Assembly: GCA_003164035.1 (NCBI GenBank)
Contig: PLRS01000054.1
Location: 62,001 to 126,000, forward strand
Reading direction: 5' to 3'
Length of the DNA stretch: 64,000 bases
Source of the DNA: Bryobacterales bacterium
GTDB lineage: Bacteria; Acidobacteriota; Terriglobia; Bryobacterales; Bryobacteraceae
Program-made: the position numbers and the translations under genes
Shown here: in pieces, positions 16,291-27,300 of the stretch
Layout of the letters: the number at the start of each line of letters is the position of its first letter
How positions within the stretch are numbered: the stretch's first letter is position 1
The notes under the pieces: generated by a model
The model's database searches: none
What the model was told of the DNA's origin: nothing
The model's input: only the letters and a program-made list of their open reading frames with translations

Positions 16291-18666
16291 ATGGCGCCCC
16301 GATCGCGCGTCGCGGTTTCCGCCCTCGTTCTGCTGCTGCTGGCGAAAGCGGGAGCCGCGCTGAACCTCGGAAATGCGGTGGTGGTTCCGGCTCCCAACCT
16401 GGCCGGGCCGGAGAAGAAGGCTGTGGCGATGCTGCTCGATGAAATCGAGAAGCGCACACGCATCCGGCTGTCCACTGTCGATCGCTGGCCAGGCTCCGGA
16501 CCGGCGATCTTCGTCGGCCGCGAATCGGGCTTGGGCGTGGCCGTTCCTTCGCTTGCCCCGCAACTGATTTCCGCGGTGGCCGGCGCGGACGGATATCGGA
16601 TTCAGACTATCGGCGAACACGTGCTGGTGGTTGGCAACAATGCCCGCGGCACGCTATTCGGCGTGGGAGCGCTGCTGCGCCACCTGAAGATGGATCGCGA
16701 CGTGGTGGAAGCGCCGGACGATCTACGCCTGGCGACGGCGCCGAAGTACCGGCTGCGGGGCCACCAGTTGGGCTACCGGCCAAAGACCAATTCTTACGAC
16801 GGCTGGAGCGTTCCGCTCTGGGAGCAATACCTGCGCGACCTGGTGGTGTTTGGCGCCAACGCCATCGAGCTGATTCCGCCGCGCTCGGACGACGCGGCCG
16901 ACAGCCCTCTGTTTCCCCTGCCGCCCATGCGCATGATGGTCGAAATGTCCCGCCTGGCCGATGCCTACGGGCTCGACGTGTGGATCTGGTATCCGGCGAT
17001 GGACGGCGACTATTCGGACGCGAAGACGGTGGCGTCCGCTCTGGAGGAATGGGGCGAGGTCTTCCGCCAACTGCCGCGCGTGGACGCGGTTTTTGTTCCC
17101 GGCGGCGATCCCGGCCACACCCGGCCGAAGGAGCTGATGGGGCTGCTCGAAAAGGAGACGGAAGTCTTGCGCCGCTACCACCCCAAGGCGCAAATGTGGG
17201 TTTCGCCGCAGAGCTTCACCAGCACGTGGATGGATGAATTCCTGAGCACTTTGAAGAACCAAAAGCCGGCATGGCTCAGCGGCGTGGTTTTCGGGCCGCA
17301 GGTGGGCATGAGCCTGCCGCAATTGCGCGCGGCCGTGCCGGAGCGGTACCCGATTCGCCACTATCCCGACATCACCCACAGCCGCCAGGCGCAGTACCCG
17401 GTTCCGGATTGGGATGTGGCCTACGCCGTCACCGAGGGGCGCGAGACGATCAACCCGCGTCCCATCGACGAGGCCAATATCTTCCGCTTGCTGCAGCCCT
17501 ATACCATCGGCTTCCTGACGTATTCCGAGGGTTGTAACGACGACGTGAACAAGATGGTGTGGAGCGCCCTGGGATGGGACCCGGACCGCAAGGTGGCCGA
17601 TATTCTGCGGGAATATAGCCGCTACTTCATCGGCGAACGCTATACCGGGAGTTTCGCCCAGGGTCTGCTGGCGCTGGAACGGAATTGGCGCGGCCCGCTG
17701 GCGGCTAATGCCGGAGTGGAGACTACGCTCCAGCAGTTCCAGGAGATGGAGCGGAGCGCGGCGCCCCCGGTGCTGGCCAACTGGCGGTTCCAGCAGGCGC
17801 TCTATCGCGCCTACTACGATGCCTACACGCGCTCCCGCCTGCTGTACGAAACCAGCCTGGAGGACCGCGCCATGTCCGAATTGCGCCATGCAGCCGCGGC
17901 CGGATCTCTGAACGCCATTAAGCGCGCCGAAGACGTGCTGGAGCTGGCCGTAACCGATCGCGTAGCCGGCGACCGCCGCGCGCGTATCTTCGAGCTGGCG
18001 GAAGGGTTGTTTCAGAGCATTCGTATGCAGTTGAGCGTGCCGCGCTATAAAGCCATCGCGGTCGAGCGCGGCGCTAACCTCGATACCGTGGACGCGCCCC
18101 TGAACAACCGTCTGTGGCTGGAGGGGAAGTTCACCGAGCTGCGCCGCATGCCGGAGGAAAGCGAGCGTTTGAAGGAGCTGGACGGCATCCTTCATTGGAC
18201 CGACCCGGGTCCGGGAGGCTTCTATGACGATTTGGGGAATCCCGCCCAACAACCGCACCTGGTGCGCGGGCCGGGCTACCAGTCCGATCCGGCCTTCTGG
18301 GAATCGTCAATGGTGGGATTTGCGAGCGACCGGACGCTCCGCACCTCCTGGTGGACGCAGGCGGAATCGCTGTTCGACGCTTGGCTGCAGATGCGCTACC
18401 AGGATCTGGACCGCGGCGCCGAGTATAAAATCCGCGTGGTGTACGGCGGCGACAGCCCGCGCGCTAAAATCCGGTTGTTGGCCAACGGTCGAATCGAAAT
18501 TCACCCGTCGATCGCGAAGCCGATGCCGGTGCGGCCGCTGGAATTCGACATTCCCAGGGAGGCCACCGCCACCGGCGAGTTGACCTTGAGCTGGAGCCGC
18601 GAGCCGGGCCTGGGCGGCAACGGGCGCGGCAGCCAGGTTTCGGAGATTTGGCTAATAAGAAAATGA
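16291..18666 (+). CDS. Putative exported glycoside hydrolase (alpha-glucuronidase-like architecture)
   Basis: 791 aa with a signal peptide (VAVSALVLLLLAKAGAAL). Residues 25-140 look like the alpha/beta N-terminal domain shared by GH67, GH115 and GH20 enzymes (GPEKKAVAMLLDEIEKRTRI, VVGNNARGTLFGVGALLRHL). A barrel follows, with YRLRGHQLGYRPKTNSYDGW, VDAVFVPGGDPGHTRP and FLTYSEGCNDDVNKMVWSALGWDP. The C-terminal part (about 640-790) is beta-rich and may bind carbohydrate. GH67-like proteins release glucuronic acid from xylan, but I cannot confirm the catalytic acids, so family and substrate are inference. Its stop overlaps the start of the aldolase gene (ATGA), so the two products likely belong to one pathway. 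Confidence 0.7.
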   Translation: MAPRSRVAVSALVLLLLAKAGAALNLGNAVVVPAPNLAGPEKKAVAMLLDEIEKRTRIRLSTVDRWPGSGPAIFVGRESGLGVAVPSLAPQLISAVAGADGYRIQTIGEHVLVVGNNARGTLFGVGALLRHLKMDRDVVEAPDDLRLATAPKYRLRGHQLGYRPKTNSYDGWSVPLWEQYLRDLVVFGANAIELIPPRSDDAADSPLFPLPPMRMMVEMSRLADAYGLDVWIWYPAMDGDYSDAKTVASALEEWGEVFRQLPRVDAVFVPGGDPGHTRPKELMGLLEKETEVLRRYHPKAQMWVSPQSFTSTWMDEFLSTLKNQKPAWLSGVVFGPQVGMSLPQLRAAVPERYPIRHYPDITHSRQAQYPVPDWDVAYAVTEGRETINPRPIDEANIFRLLQPYTIGFLTYSEGCNDDVNKMVWSALGWDPDRKVADILREYSRYFIGERYTGSFAQGLLALERNWRGPLAANAGVETTLQQFQEMERSAAPPVLANWRFQQALYRAYYDAYTRSRLLYETSLEDRAMSELRHAAAAGSLNAIKRAEDVLELAVTDRVAGDRRARIFELAEGLFQSIRMQLSVPRYKAIAVERGANLDTVDAPLNNRLWLEGKFTELRRMPEESERLKELDGILHWTDPGPGGFYDDLGNPAQQPHLVRGPGYQSDPAFWESSMVGFASDRTLRTSWWTQAESLFDAWLQMRYQDLDRGAEYKIRVVYGGDSPRAKIRLLANGRIEIHPSIAKPMPVRPLEFDIPREATATGELTLSWSREPGLGGNGRGSQVSEIWLIRK

Positions 18667-19445
18667 CGGACGCAAGTTGGGAGAGTCCCGTAAAGCGGAA
18701 GCTCCGCGAGGGGCGGCCAGTCGTCGCCGCCACTATCACCACCGCCAGCCTGGAGACGGCTGCGCGCATGGCCGAGCTCGGCTTCGATTTTCTGTGGATC
18801 GAGATGGAGCACTCGCCCATCACCCTCGAAACGCTGCGCGGTATGGTGCTGGCCACCCGCGCATTGCCCACGCTGCCTTTTGCGCGCGTGCCGGTGAATG
18901 AACTCTGGATGGCGAAGCGGGTGCTGGACGCGGGCGTGAGCGGCGTGATCTTCCCCTTCACCACCACGCCCGAACTGGCGCGGCAAGCCGCCGCGGCGTG
19001 CCGCTATCCACCCGCCGGACGGCGCGGTGCGGGCCCCGGACTGGCGCGGCGCAGTTGGCCCGGCGGCGAAAGCTATTACGATTCCGCCGATCGCAACGTC
19101 ACCGTCATCACCGTGGTGGAGGAAGCCGCCGCCGTGGAGCGGATCGATGAGATCGCCGCCACTCCCGGCGTGGATGCGCTCTTCATCGGCACCAACGATC
19201 TATCGTTCTCGCTGGGGCTGCGCGGCGACCAGAGCCATCCCAAGCTGCACCAGGCCATCGCCCGGGTGGTCGAAGCAGGCAAGAAGCACGGCAAGTGCCT
19301 GGGGCGGCCGGCCCGTACGCCGGAGCAGGCCGAGGAATATATGCGCCAGGGCTTTCTGCTCTTCCAGGCGCCCACCGACATGGACTTCATGGCCGCGGCG
19401 GCCGGGAACTATCTCGCCCCTCTGGCGGGGCCGCGATCCGGCTGA
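18663..19445 (+). CDS. HpcH/HpaI-family class II aldolase
   Basis: 260 aa. The start at 18663 overlaps the TGA of the preceding gene (ATGA). It cleaves 2-keto-3-deoxy sugar acids or 4-hydroxy-2-oxo acids to pyruvate and an aldehyde. Family residues are visible: His in WIEMEHSPI, Arg in FARVPVNE, the metal-binding Glu in TVVEEAAAV and Asp in FIGTNDLSFSLG. The segment GVIFPFTTTPELARQAAAAC is also typical. There is no signal peptide, so it acts in the cytoplasm, unlike its exported neighbour. It offers a final step for sugar-acid products of the dehydratases in this window. Confidence 0.9.
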   Translation: MTDASWESPVKRKLREGRPVVAATITTASLETAARMAELGFDFLWIEMEHSPITLETLRGMVLATRALPTLPFARVPVNELWMAKRVLDAGVSGVIFPFTTTPELARQAAAACRYPPAGRRGAGPGLARRSWPGGESYYDSADRNVTVITVVEEAAAVERIDEIAATPGVDALFIGTNDLSFSLGLRGDQSHPKLHQAIARVVEAGKKHGKCLGRPARTPEQAEEYMRQGFLLFQAPTDMDFMAAAAGNYLAPLAGPRSG

Positions 19446-19455
19446 GCCCGCGCCG

Positions 19456-21927
19456 TCACGCGAACAGTACGCGATAAACGCGGCCCGCCTCCAGCCGGAC
19501 CCGCACCGAAGAATCGCCGCCGGGCGTGACCTGGACCGGCTTTCCGTCCTGGCCGCGGATTTCGCGGATGCGCGTGCCCGGGGTCGGCCGCAGCAGATGC
19601 TCGCCCGCCAGGCTCGGCCGTAAAACCGCTTCCGACGCCCTCCCGCCGTCCCAGCCGATGTCGATGGTGACGCCGCCGCGCGCCCGCAATCCCCGCACGC
19701 TTCCCTTGCTCCAGGCTTTTGGCAGCGCCGGCAGAAAGTCGATCCCGCCGTCGTGGCTCTGCAGCAGCATCTCGGCGATTGCCGCTGTCGCTCCGAAATT
19801 ACCGTCGATCTGGAAGATCCAGGAATCGCCGGCCGGGTGCGTGTCGAACAGATTGGGCCCGGTGCTGTGCTGGAGCAGCAGCCGAACCGATTCCCAGGCC
19901 TTTTCGCCGTCGAGCAGCCTGGCCCAGAAGTTGATCGCCCACGCGCGGCTCCAACCGGTATAGGCGCCTCCGGCCGCCAGGCGCCGCTCCAGCGACACGC
20001 GCGCGGCCTTCCACAATTCCGGCTTGTGCCGCGAGGTGAACTCGCTGCCTGGAAACAGTGGGTACATGTGGGACATGTGGCGCTGGCCGGGCGTGGCCTC
20101 ATCGAAGTCCCGCGACCATTCCTGAAGCTGGCCGTGGCTGCCGATCTGGTACGGGACCAGCCGCCCACGCGCCGCCTGCAAACGGGCGGCAAAATCGGAA
20201 TCGACTCCCAGCGTTCGCGCCGCCTCCATCGTGTTCGAGAACAGCTCGGAGAGGAGCGCCATATCCATGGTGCAGCCCTCGCTGGTCTCGGCCGTGCGCC
20301 CGTCCGGTGCCAGAAAACTGTTCTCGGTGGAATGCGAGGGGCAGGTCGACAGGCGCCCATCTTTTCGCTCGATCAGCCAGTCTAAGTAAAACTCGGCGGA
20401 GGACTTCATCAGGGGATAGGCCTTGGCGCGCAGAAATTCTCGGTCGCCGCCAAAAGCGTAATGCTCCCAAAGGTGGGCACAAAGCCACGGTCCGCTCATC
20501 GCCCAGTTCGCCCAGGTAGGATTACCCTGGCCATAATCCCCGACCGGCGCCGATTGCCGCCAAAGGTCCACGTTGTGATGGGAAACCCAGCCTTTGCAGC
20601 CGTAATTCACGGCGGCGGTTTTGGCGCCCTCCTTGCTCAGCCCCCCGATGAGCTCGAACAGCGGCTCGTGGCACTCCGCCAGGTTGCAGGTTTCCGCCGG
20701 CCAATAGTTCATCTGCACGTTGATGTTGGCCGTCCAGTTCGAGCTCCACGGCGGCCGCATCTCCGGGTTCCAAATGCCTTGAAGATTGGCCGGCTGCGTG
20801 CCTGGCCGCGAACTGGAAATCAGAAGATAGCGCCCGTACTGGAAGTACAGCGCGGCCAGATCGGGATCGGGATTGGCGGCGAAATCGCGCAGGCGTTCAT
20901 CGGTGGCGAGGTTGGACGGCCCAAGTTGAGGCAGGCTCAGCGCCACCCTCCGGAACCGCGCCTGGTGGTCCGCCACGTGGGCGCGCAGCAGGGCCGCATA
21001 GGGCTTCTTCCGGGCCTCCTCCAGTTGTCGCCGGCACGTTTCGCCGATCTCGGCCGCCGTTCCGTGCGGGGCGCGGTCGTATCCCCGAAACCCGGTATTG
21101 GCGGCGATCAGCAGGGTGATGGCGCGGGCGCCTTCGATGCGGAGCTTCCCGCCCTGTGCGCGCATCCTGCCGCCTTCCGGCACCGCTTGCAATCGCACTT
21201 CGAAGCGCATCCCTTTGCCCTCGGCCGCGTCGTAGACCACCGGGTTGGCGGAGCTGACGTAGTTCGGCTCCACGTTCGAGGGCGCTTTGCCGGCGAGCCG
21301 CACCACGCCGCTATCGGACGCTTGCGCATCGGAATCGACCGGGCTCGCCAGAAAGAGCGTCACGTCGATCCCGGTGCGATCAGTCGTGGTCCATCGCGCC
21401 ACGATGACCTGGTCCGGCGCCGAGGCGAACGCTTCCCGAGCGTGACTGGCGCCCGCCGCGCGATAGCTCACGCGCGAAACGCCCAGGTCCAGGTCCAGCT
21501 CGCGGCGATAGTCGTCAATCGCGTCCGCCCGCCCGGTCTCGATGTGCAGGTCGGCTAGCGCCAGGTACGATTGGTTGTACGGCCCCTGCATTTGGCGGCA
21601 AACACGATCGGCGCCCACGTAGTCCCCGTCGTCGAGAACCAGCCGCCGCACTTCGGCCAGGTGCCGGCGGGCATCCGGGTTGTTCCACTCCCGCGGGGCG
21701 CCGGACCAAAATGTATCTTCGTTCAGCCCGAGCCGCTCGTCCGCCACTCCGCCGAACACCATCGCGCCCAGCCTGCCGTTGCCGATAGGCAGCGCATTGG
21801 TCCATCTTTCGGCCGGCTTCCGATACCACAGCGTCAGTCCGCCGGACGTCCGCTGTGCCAACGCTTTCGAGGCGCAGAGCGAAGCGGAAATTCCGCCGAC
21901 GAATGCGCGCCTGGTCCATTTAGCCAT
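19456..21927 (-). CDS. GH95 alpha-L-fucosidase-like glycoside hydrolase, Tat-exported
   Basis: 823 aa, the normal size for GH95. Leader: [20 protein letters not shown], a twin-arginine signal. GH95 marks are [19 protein letters not shown] and [20 protein letters not shown] at the N terminus, [20 protein letters not shown] and YTTNINVQ-like sequence ([17 protein letters not shown]) in the barrel, and [11 protein letters not shown] further on. The family hydrolyses alpha-1,2-fucosyl linkages by inversion; some members act on galactosides. It is last in the TonB-dehydratase-cupin-GH95 row on the minus strand. A GC-rich hairpin at 21942-21972 separates it from the cupin gene, and no Shine-Dalgarno sequence was seen, so expression may be lower or separately controlled. 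Confidence 0.92.
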   Translation of the reverse strand: MAKWTRRAFVGGISASLCASKALAQRTSGGLTLWYRKPAERWTNALPIGNGRLGAMVFGGVADERLGLNEDTFWSGAPREWNNPDARRHLAEVRRLVLDDGDYVGADRVCRQMQGPYNQSYLALADLHIETGRADAIDDYRRELDLDLGVSRVSYRAAGASHAREAFASAPDQVIVARWTTTDRTGIDVTLFLASPVDSDAQASDSGVVRLAGKAPSNVEPNYVSSANPVVYDAAEGKGMRFEVRLQAVPEGGRMRAQGGKLRIEGARAITLLIAANTGFRGYDRAPHGTAAEIGETCRRQLEEARKKPYAALLRAHVADHQARFRRVALSLPQLGPSNLATDERLRDFAANPDPDLAALYFQYGRYLLISSSRPGTQPANLQGIWNPEMRPPWSSNWTANINVQMNYWPAETCNLAECHEPLFELIGGLSKEGAKTAAVNYGCKGWVSHHNVDLWRQSAPVGDYGQGNPTWANWAMSGPWLCAHLWEHYAFGGDREFLRAKAYPLMKSSAEFYLDWLIERKDGRLSTCPSHSTENSFLAPDGRTAETSEGCTMDMALLSELFSNTMEAARTLGVDSDFAARLQAARGRLVPYQIGSHGQLQEWSRDFDEATPGQRHMSHMYPLFPGSEFTSRHKPELWKAARVSLERRLAAGGAYTGWSRAWAINFWARLLDGEKAWESVRLLLQHSTGPNLFDTHPAGDSWIFQIDGNFGATAAIAEMLLQSHDGGIDFLPALPKAWSKGSVRGLRARGGVTIDIGWDGGRASEAVLRPSLAGEHLLRPTPGTRIREIRGQDGKPVQVTPGGDSSVRVRLEAGRVYRVLFA

Positions 21928-21941
21928 AGCAGAAATAAAGC

Positions 21942-21972
21942 GCTCGGCCGCGAAATGCCAGCGCGGCCGAGC
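21942..21972 (-). terminator. GC-rich stem-loop between cupin and GH95 genes
   Basis: Perfect 11-bp arms (GCTCGGCCGCG and CGCGGCCGAGC) enclose a 9-base loop. On the minus strand the stem is followed by a short T-rich stretch (CTTTATTT), which fits a weak intrinsic terminator or an attenuator inside the operon. The GH95 ATG is only 15 bp further on. Confidence 0.6.
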
Positions 21973-21998
21973 ATGGGACGAAGGGATAAGGGGGTCGA

Positions 21999-22877
21999 TT
22001 ATTCCCTTCGTTGAAACGGAAACCGCGACCGCACGGCGAGGATCAGGTCGTGGTCCCCACCGGTCGATCCGCTATAGAATCCGACCGTGGTGTTGAGCCG
22101 GATGAAGAACGCGTCGCCCTCTTTGGCGGGGTGGCGCCCTTCGTTGCCGTCCGCGCCGCCGCCGGCCACCATATCGCCATGTCCGCGAAGAACGTAGTAG
22201 ATCTCTTCCTCACTCTCGTGATGGTGCGGGATGTTGGTCCCGGTGGGGGAAAAGTCCATGATGAACAGGCTCACCATCTGACTGGCCGCGGCCAGTTTAT
22301 CGCGCTTGCTTTCGGTGGTGCCCATCAGCAACTTGAACTGCACGGTCGGACCGTGGCTCTCGAGCTGCACCGGTTTCACGTCGGCGGCGTTGGCCAACAT
22401 GAGCTGCGGCGTGGGCGGTACATTGGTTCCGCGAGGAATCTTGAAACCCATCACCAGCAGCCGCACGGGCTGGTTGGACGTATTGGCCATCCCGTGCTTG
22501 ACGCCGACCGGAAGGTACATGAAATCGTCCTTCTTGACCGGCACCTTCTGGTCTTCGTAGAGCAACGTCCCGTTCCCGCCGAGAATATAGTAAATCTGCT
22601 CTTCGGCGGGATAACTCACCAGCGCACTGGTGCCGTCGGCGGCCACGGTCAGTTCCCCGTAGCGGGCGATGCCCTTGAGCTGTTTCGACTGGGCATCGCC
22701 GATCCCGAACGCCGGCCTGTAGGAGGCGCCTTTGCCGCCCACCGTCAGGTCGTCCGCCGCCGGCTGAACGTCGGGAATCACCCGCCTCAGAAACGTCGGG
22801 TCTGCCGCAAACAGACCCGACGCAGCGGCCAAAATAGTAGCGATCAATCTATGCGAGCGCACCAAGCCTCCTGGCAT
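21999..22877 (-). CDS. Exported bicupin protein
   Basis: 292 aa with a signal peptide ([17 protein letters not shown]). Two cupin barrels are visible. The first is about residues 80-145 ([35 protein letters not shown]). The second is about 215-280 ([35 protein letters not shown]). The second holds a full metal-site pattern (HHH...E) and the first a partial one. Cupins bind sugars or act as isomerases, epimerases or dioxygenases, so no reaction can be assigned. It is coupled to the dehydratase gene upstream by a TAATG overlap at 22875-22879, which implies a linked step. Confidence 0.85.
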   Translation of the reverse strand: MPGGLVRSHRLIATILAAASGLFAADPTFLRRVIPDVQPAADDLTVGGKGASYRPAFGIGDAQSKQLKGIARYGELTVAADGTSALVSYPAEEQIYYILGGNGTLLYEDQKVPVKKDDFMYLPVGVKHGMANTSNQPVRLLVMGFKIPRGTNVPPTPQLMLANAADVKPVQLESHGPTVQFKLLMGTTESKRDKLAAASQMVSLFIMDFSPTGTNIPHHHESEEEIYYVLRGHGDMVAGGGADGNEGRHPAKEGDAFFIRLNTTVGFYSGSTGGDHDLILAVRSRFPFQRRE

Positions 22878-24280
22878 TACTCGTAGCTAACGCAGTTGCA
22901 CCACTTGCCCGTTTCATCGAAATGCGGCCAGGGGCCGCCGGTACGGAATCCAGATAGGATCACGTCGTCAAACATCGGCGTGGGCTCAAAGTATCCGGGC
23001 CTCCGCAGGTGCTCCTTCACCACCGCATCGTTCAGCTCCAGTCCGAGTCCGGGTTTTTCCGGAACCGTCACGTAGCCTTTGTCGATGATCGGCTTGGGAA
23101 CGCCCGTCACCAGGTCCTGCCACCACGGCATATCCAGAGCGTGGTTCTCCATGGCCAGGAAGTTGTTGCCGAACGTGGCCGCGCAGTGATACCCGGAGAA
23201 GGCGCCGATCGGCGATCCGGCATGGTGCATGGCTACCCGAATGCCCGCCAATTCGGCGGCATCGGCGATTTTCTTGGTCTCCAGTAACCCACCCGAAGTC
23301 TCGATGTCGGGATGGATTCCGTCCACGGCGCGGTGCTCGATCAGACCATCGAAACCGCCCTGCAGGCCGAAAATATCCTCGCCGGTCAGGACGGGAGTGA
23401 TAGTGGCATCGGAGATCGTCTTATACGCCTTCCAGTTCAGATAGGGATACTGAGTGCCTTCCCCAATCTGCAACAGGTCTTCGGCCCAGGAAAGCTGGTA
23501 TGGCTCAAAGGCCTTGGCGTACATAATCGCATCGTTGATGTTCAGCCGCCCGAAATGGTCGGCGGCTAAAGGAGTGCCCGGTCCGATGACGTCGCGAATG
23601 GCGGCGATGTATTCGCACAGGTACCCCAAGCCCTTTTCGGTGCAGACGCCGCGCTCGTTGAGAGCGCCCGGACGGTCCTTCAGCATGTCGGACTGCAGAT
23701 CCATCTTGAAGAAGGTCAGCCCCATTTCCTTGCGTTTCTTCATGCGCTCGGCATAGACCTTGGGATCCGGGTGACTGGTGGTATCGGCGTAGATCCGAAT
23801 CTTATCGTGGTTCTTATTGCCGATCAGGCGATAGGCCGGAACGTTGAAGACCTTGCCGGCGATATCGTGCAGGGCCATATCCACCGCGCTGTAGCCGCCG
23901 CCCATGCGCCCATGGTTGGAGAAATTGCGCAACATTCTCAAGTTACCTTCGATGTTCAGCGGGTTCTTGCCTAACAGGTGCGCTTTAAGAACCAGGGCGA
24001 TGCCTTCCACCCCCGCATCCCGTACCTCGCCCAACCCGTAAACGTCCTGATTGGTATAGATCTTGATCAGCGGGTAGTCGTAATTCGCGGCCAGCCGGCA
24101 GGCGCGCATATCCGTGATCTTCAGCGTGCTCGGCGAGGAGTTCTTATTCACCGTTTGCTGCGCGCTCACCTGTCCCTCGGTGGCTTTGAACAGGGGACCG
24201 AACATGGCCCCCGCGGCGGCGCTTCGCAGCATCGACCGGCGGCTCAGTATTGCCTTTTGCGTTTTCTGTAGTAACGTCAT
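22877..24280 (-). CDS. Exported enolase-superfamily sugar-acid dehydratase
   Basis: 467 aa, mandelate racemase/muconate-lactonizing family. The N terminus has a twin-arginine-like leader (LSRRSMLRSAAAGAMFGPLF). The metal ligands are in order: Asp in PLAADHFGR, Glu in LSWAEDLLQ, Glu in LTGEDIFG. The KMD lysine motif (FFKMDLQ) and the C-terminal His (AMHHAGSPIG) supply general acid and base. It should dehydrate a sugar acid, but the substrate is unknown; the GH95 neighbour makes a fuconate-type acid a reasonable guess. It lies 33 bp after the TonB receptor gene and overlaps the cupin start. Confidence 0.88.
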   Translation of the reverse strand: MTLLQKTQKAILSRRSMLRSAAAGAMFGPLFKATEGQVSAQQTVNKNSSPSTLKITDMRACRLAANYDYPLIKIYTNQDVYGLGEVRDAGVEGIALVLKAHLLGKNPLNIEGNLRMLRNFSNHGRMGGGYSAVDMALHDIAGKVFNVPAYRLIGNKNHDKIRIYADTTSHPDPKVYAERMKKRKEMGLTFFKMDLQSDMLKDRPGALNERGVCTEKGLGYLCEYIAAIRDVIGPGTPLAADHFGRLNINDAIMYAKAFEPYQLSWAEDLLQIGEGTQYPYLNWKAYKTISDATITPVLTGEDIFGLQGGFDGLIEHRAVDGIHPDIETSGGLLETKKIADAAELAGIRVAMHHAGSPIGAFSGYHCAATFGNNFLAMENHALDMPWWQDLVTGVPKPIIDKGYVTVPEKPGLGLELNDAVVKEHLRRPGYFEPTPMFDDVILSGFRTGGPWPHFDETGKWCNCVSYE

Positions 24281-24313
24281 ATATTCCTCGATCCTTCGAC
24301 TTCCCTCAATCTC

Positions 24314-27300
24314 TCAAAACTCGAGCCGCAGTATGCCTTGCCAGTTCGGGTTGGGAGTATACCAATTGCTATAGCTATACCCGGTAAGTGGAGCGAACCT
24401 GCCGAAACTCTGAGGGCTCGAGATATTAACGACCGTGTTCGGGGCCAGGAAGGCTCGCGTCTTCGGCAGCACGTTGTGGCCGTCGAATCGCACCGTAATT
24501 TTGAACTTTTCTTTGTAGGACCAGCTCTTGTACAGCGAGTATTCCGGCCACCACACATTGCCTTGACGGGCTATCCCCACCCCGGCGTCGCCGTTCTGAT
24601 AGTTCCCCGGGTAGGAGAAGGCATTGATATTGAGAAACGGGTTCTGGTTCGATTGGGGCCACAGATTCGGGCCCACCGAATAGTTCGAAACGTTGATCTT
24701 TTGCCCCGGCACGATATTCGGTATCGTCTGGCCTGGCAATTGCTTGTAAGGGCTGCCGGCCATGGTGAAGAACAGCGGCTCGCCCGTGCGCATGCTCTGA
24801 ATCGAAGTGAAGGTCCAGCCCCCCACCAGCACGTCCGCCATGTAGCCCACCGTGGTGTTCCGGTTCAGGTATTTCCGGTGTTTGCCGAATGGCAGGTCGT
24901 ATGTAAACGTGGCGACGCCCATCAATTTCACGTCGGTGGCGGTGGGTCCCTTGGTCAGGTTCCAGTCGTAGAACTGCTCCCCCGAACCGGCCGTACCGGC
25001 CAGGTTCCTGCTCCACGTAAACAGGAAATTGTACGAGAATCCGCTGTTGAACCGCCGCTCCACGCGCGCCGTCAGCGCGTTATAGGTGCTGTGGCCGTAA
25101 TTGCCGTAGTAAGTGATGGTGCCGAACTGCGGGTAAGTCAGATAGTTTTGCGAGCTGGCATACACCTGGCTCAGCAGCGTGGTATTCGTCGACTGGTAAA
25201 TCGACTGGGGCAGTACGTTGATATTCACCGCGTTGCCCGGGTTGGGCGCGGTGGTGGAAGATGCCACGCCGGAGCTGGGGACGAGACCGACGCCGTTCGA
25301 CCCCTGATAAACCACCTCCGCCACCTGGTTGGGCTTGAACTCATACTGGAACCCGGTGGCCCAAGTCATGCTATAGGGGTTGCGGAGATTCGGGTCGATG
25401 TAGGTGGCGGTTCGGGCGCTGTAGTTAGTCCCGACGTAATTGGCCGTGTAGGTAGACGGATTGATGGTATAGTTGACCGATCCAGGACCTTGAGACAGGT
25501 AGAAGGCGGGATACGGGTTTCCCGAAGGCTGCTGCACGTTGGCCGTGGCCAGGTAATTGTCCTGCCCAAGTTCCGGCATCACGTCCTGGGTAAACATGTC
25601 GAACGAACCCCGGAACACAAACTTCGGAGCGAAGTTCCACGACAGGCCGAGACGCGGCGCAAAGTTGTTATGGTCGGCGCTGTACAAGGTCCCTTTGGGG
25701 TTCGTAATCGCGCCCATCAGACCGGTCAGCGGATCGACTACGTTGGGATTGAACTCGGACTTCAGTCCCCACTTGGTATTGGCCGGAGTTTCATAGCTGT
25801 AGCGCACGCCTACACTTATGGTCATGTTGTGGAGAATGCGCCAGTCGTCCTGAACGTAGGCTTGGTGGGACCACCAGCGAGGCAGATAATTTGCCAGCAG
25901 GTTGGTGAAGGTGGCCGAATTCACCGCGCCCAGCAGAAACGAGGCGAACGAGTTGCCGGTGTTAGGCGTAAACGGCAGGCCGCTTCCGGCGGTAGCGAAG
26001 TTGTAAACGCCCGACGGCTGCGACACCGTAACGTCGTTCTCCCTGACGATCATGCCCTGGTAGCCAACCTTAAAGGTGTGCGCTCCGTGCACCCAGGTCA
26101 CGTTGTCGATAAACTCGAAATCCTCATTGAGCGTCCGCAGGTAGTTGCTGGCGGTTCCGCTCGGGTTAGCCGTCCAGGTGACCGAGCTTCCGCCCGATGC
26201 CCCAACGAATCCGGGGAAGGTCTGCGGGCCAACCCCTGGAATTCCTAAACTGCTCGCCCACCCCTGGTTATTAAGCTGTGGCTGGACGGTGTCGTTGCGC
26301 CGTTGATAGGCAAATCGAAACTCGTTGATCAGGGTCGGGCCGAAATTGTGATAATAACCCAGCGTCGGATTCTTTACGTCGATTGGTTCGCGCAACCCGT
26401 AGCTGTACTCCGTGTTGTCGATGGCGCCCCAGGCGTACTGTATGGCGTTGCGGCCGATCGGCTCCCGGAACATGTTGCTGCCCCATCGCACGAAGAACCT
26501 GTCGTTGTTGCCAAGCTGCTCGTCGAACTTGAGGATATAGCCCTCGCGGTCCGACAGGTAATGAGTCAGAGCCGTCAGGTTGTTGTTGGGACCGGTGGCG
26601 CTGTAAAATCCCGCCGTGTTAGCGGGAGTATAGGGGCTGTAAGACAGGAATTTGGCCGCGACCGGGTCAATACGGCTCTGTGGAATCTGGTAGTTGGGAA
26701 AGGCTGTCGCGGTCCAACCGGTGGAACCGGGACAGCCCGCTGCCGCCGTGCAGGCTATGCTTTTGGGGTCGTAGATCTGGTATCCAAGCCCCCCGAACGC
26801 AAAATTCCCGCTCAGCATGCCCGCATCCGGCGTGGAAACCGTGGAGACATTGGCTTCATGATCGTAATCCAGCCGGTAGGAGAGCAGGAAAAAGGTCTTG
26901 TTCCGTCCGTTGTAGAGTTTGGGAATGACCACCGGCCCGCTCAGAAGGGCGTCGAAGTTGTGATACTCGAACGGGGCGGTCGCGAGGTTGGCAACGCTCT
27001 GCTGAAAATAGGCCCGGTCCATAAAATCCTTGTTGATATAGCGTTCCTCGGTGGCGAAGTGTAGGTTGTTGCCTCCACTCTTCAGGACCATGTTGTATGT
27101 CCCACCGGCGCTATGGCCCACTTCCGCGGGGATTCCAGTAGTCCACACCTGGGCCTCCGCGACCGAATCGACCGGTGGAGTCAGGGAGGTGCTGGTTTCG
27201 CCGATCGCCGAACGGATAGACTGCTTCACGTTTGCCCCGTCCACGGTGTAGTTGATGAGGTTGGCGGGCTCGCCCAGGATGTGATAAGTTCCGCCATTAT

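Noticed and set aside
24338-26248. A 636-codon frame on the plus strand inside the TonB receptor gene
   Set aside because: No family motifs; codon use is that of an antisense shadow, while the minus frame encodes a clear receptor.
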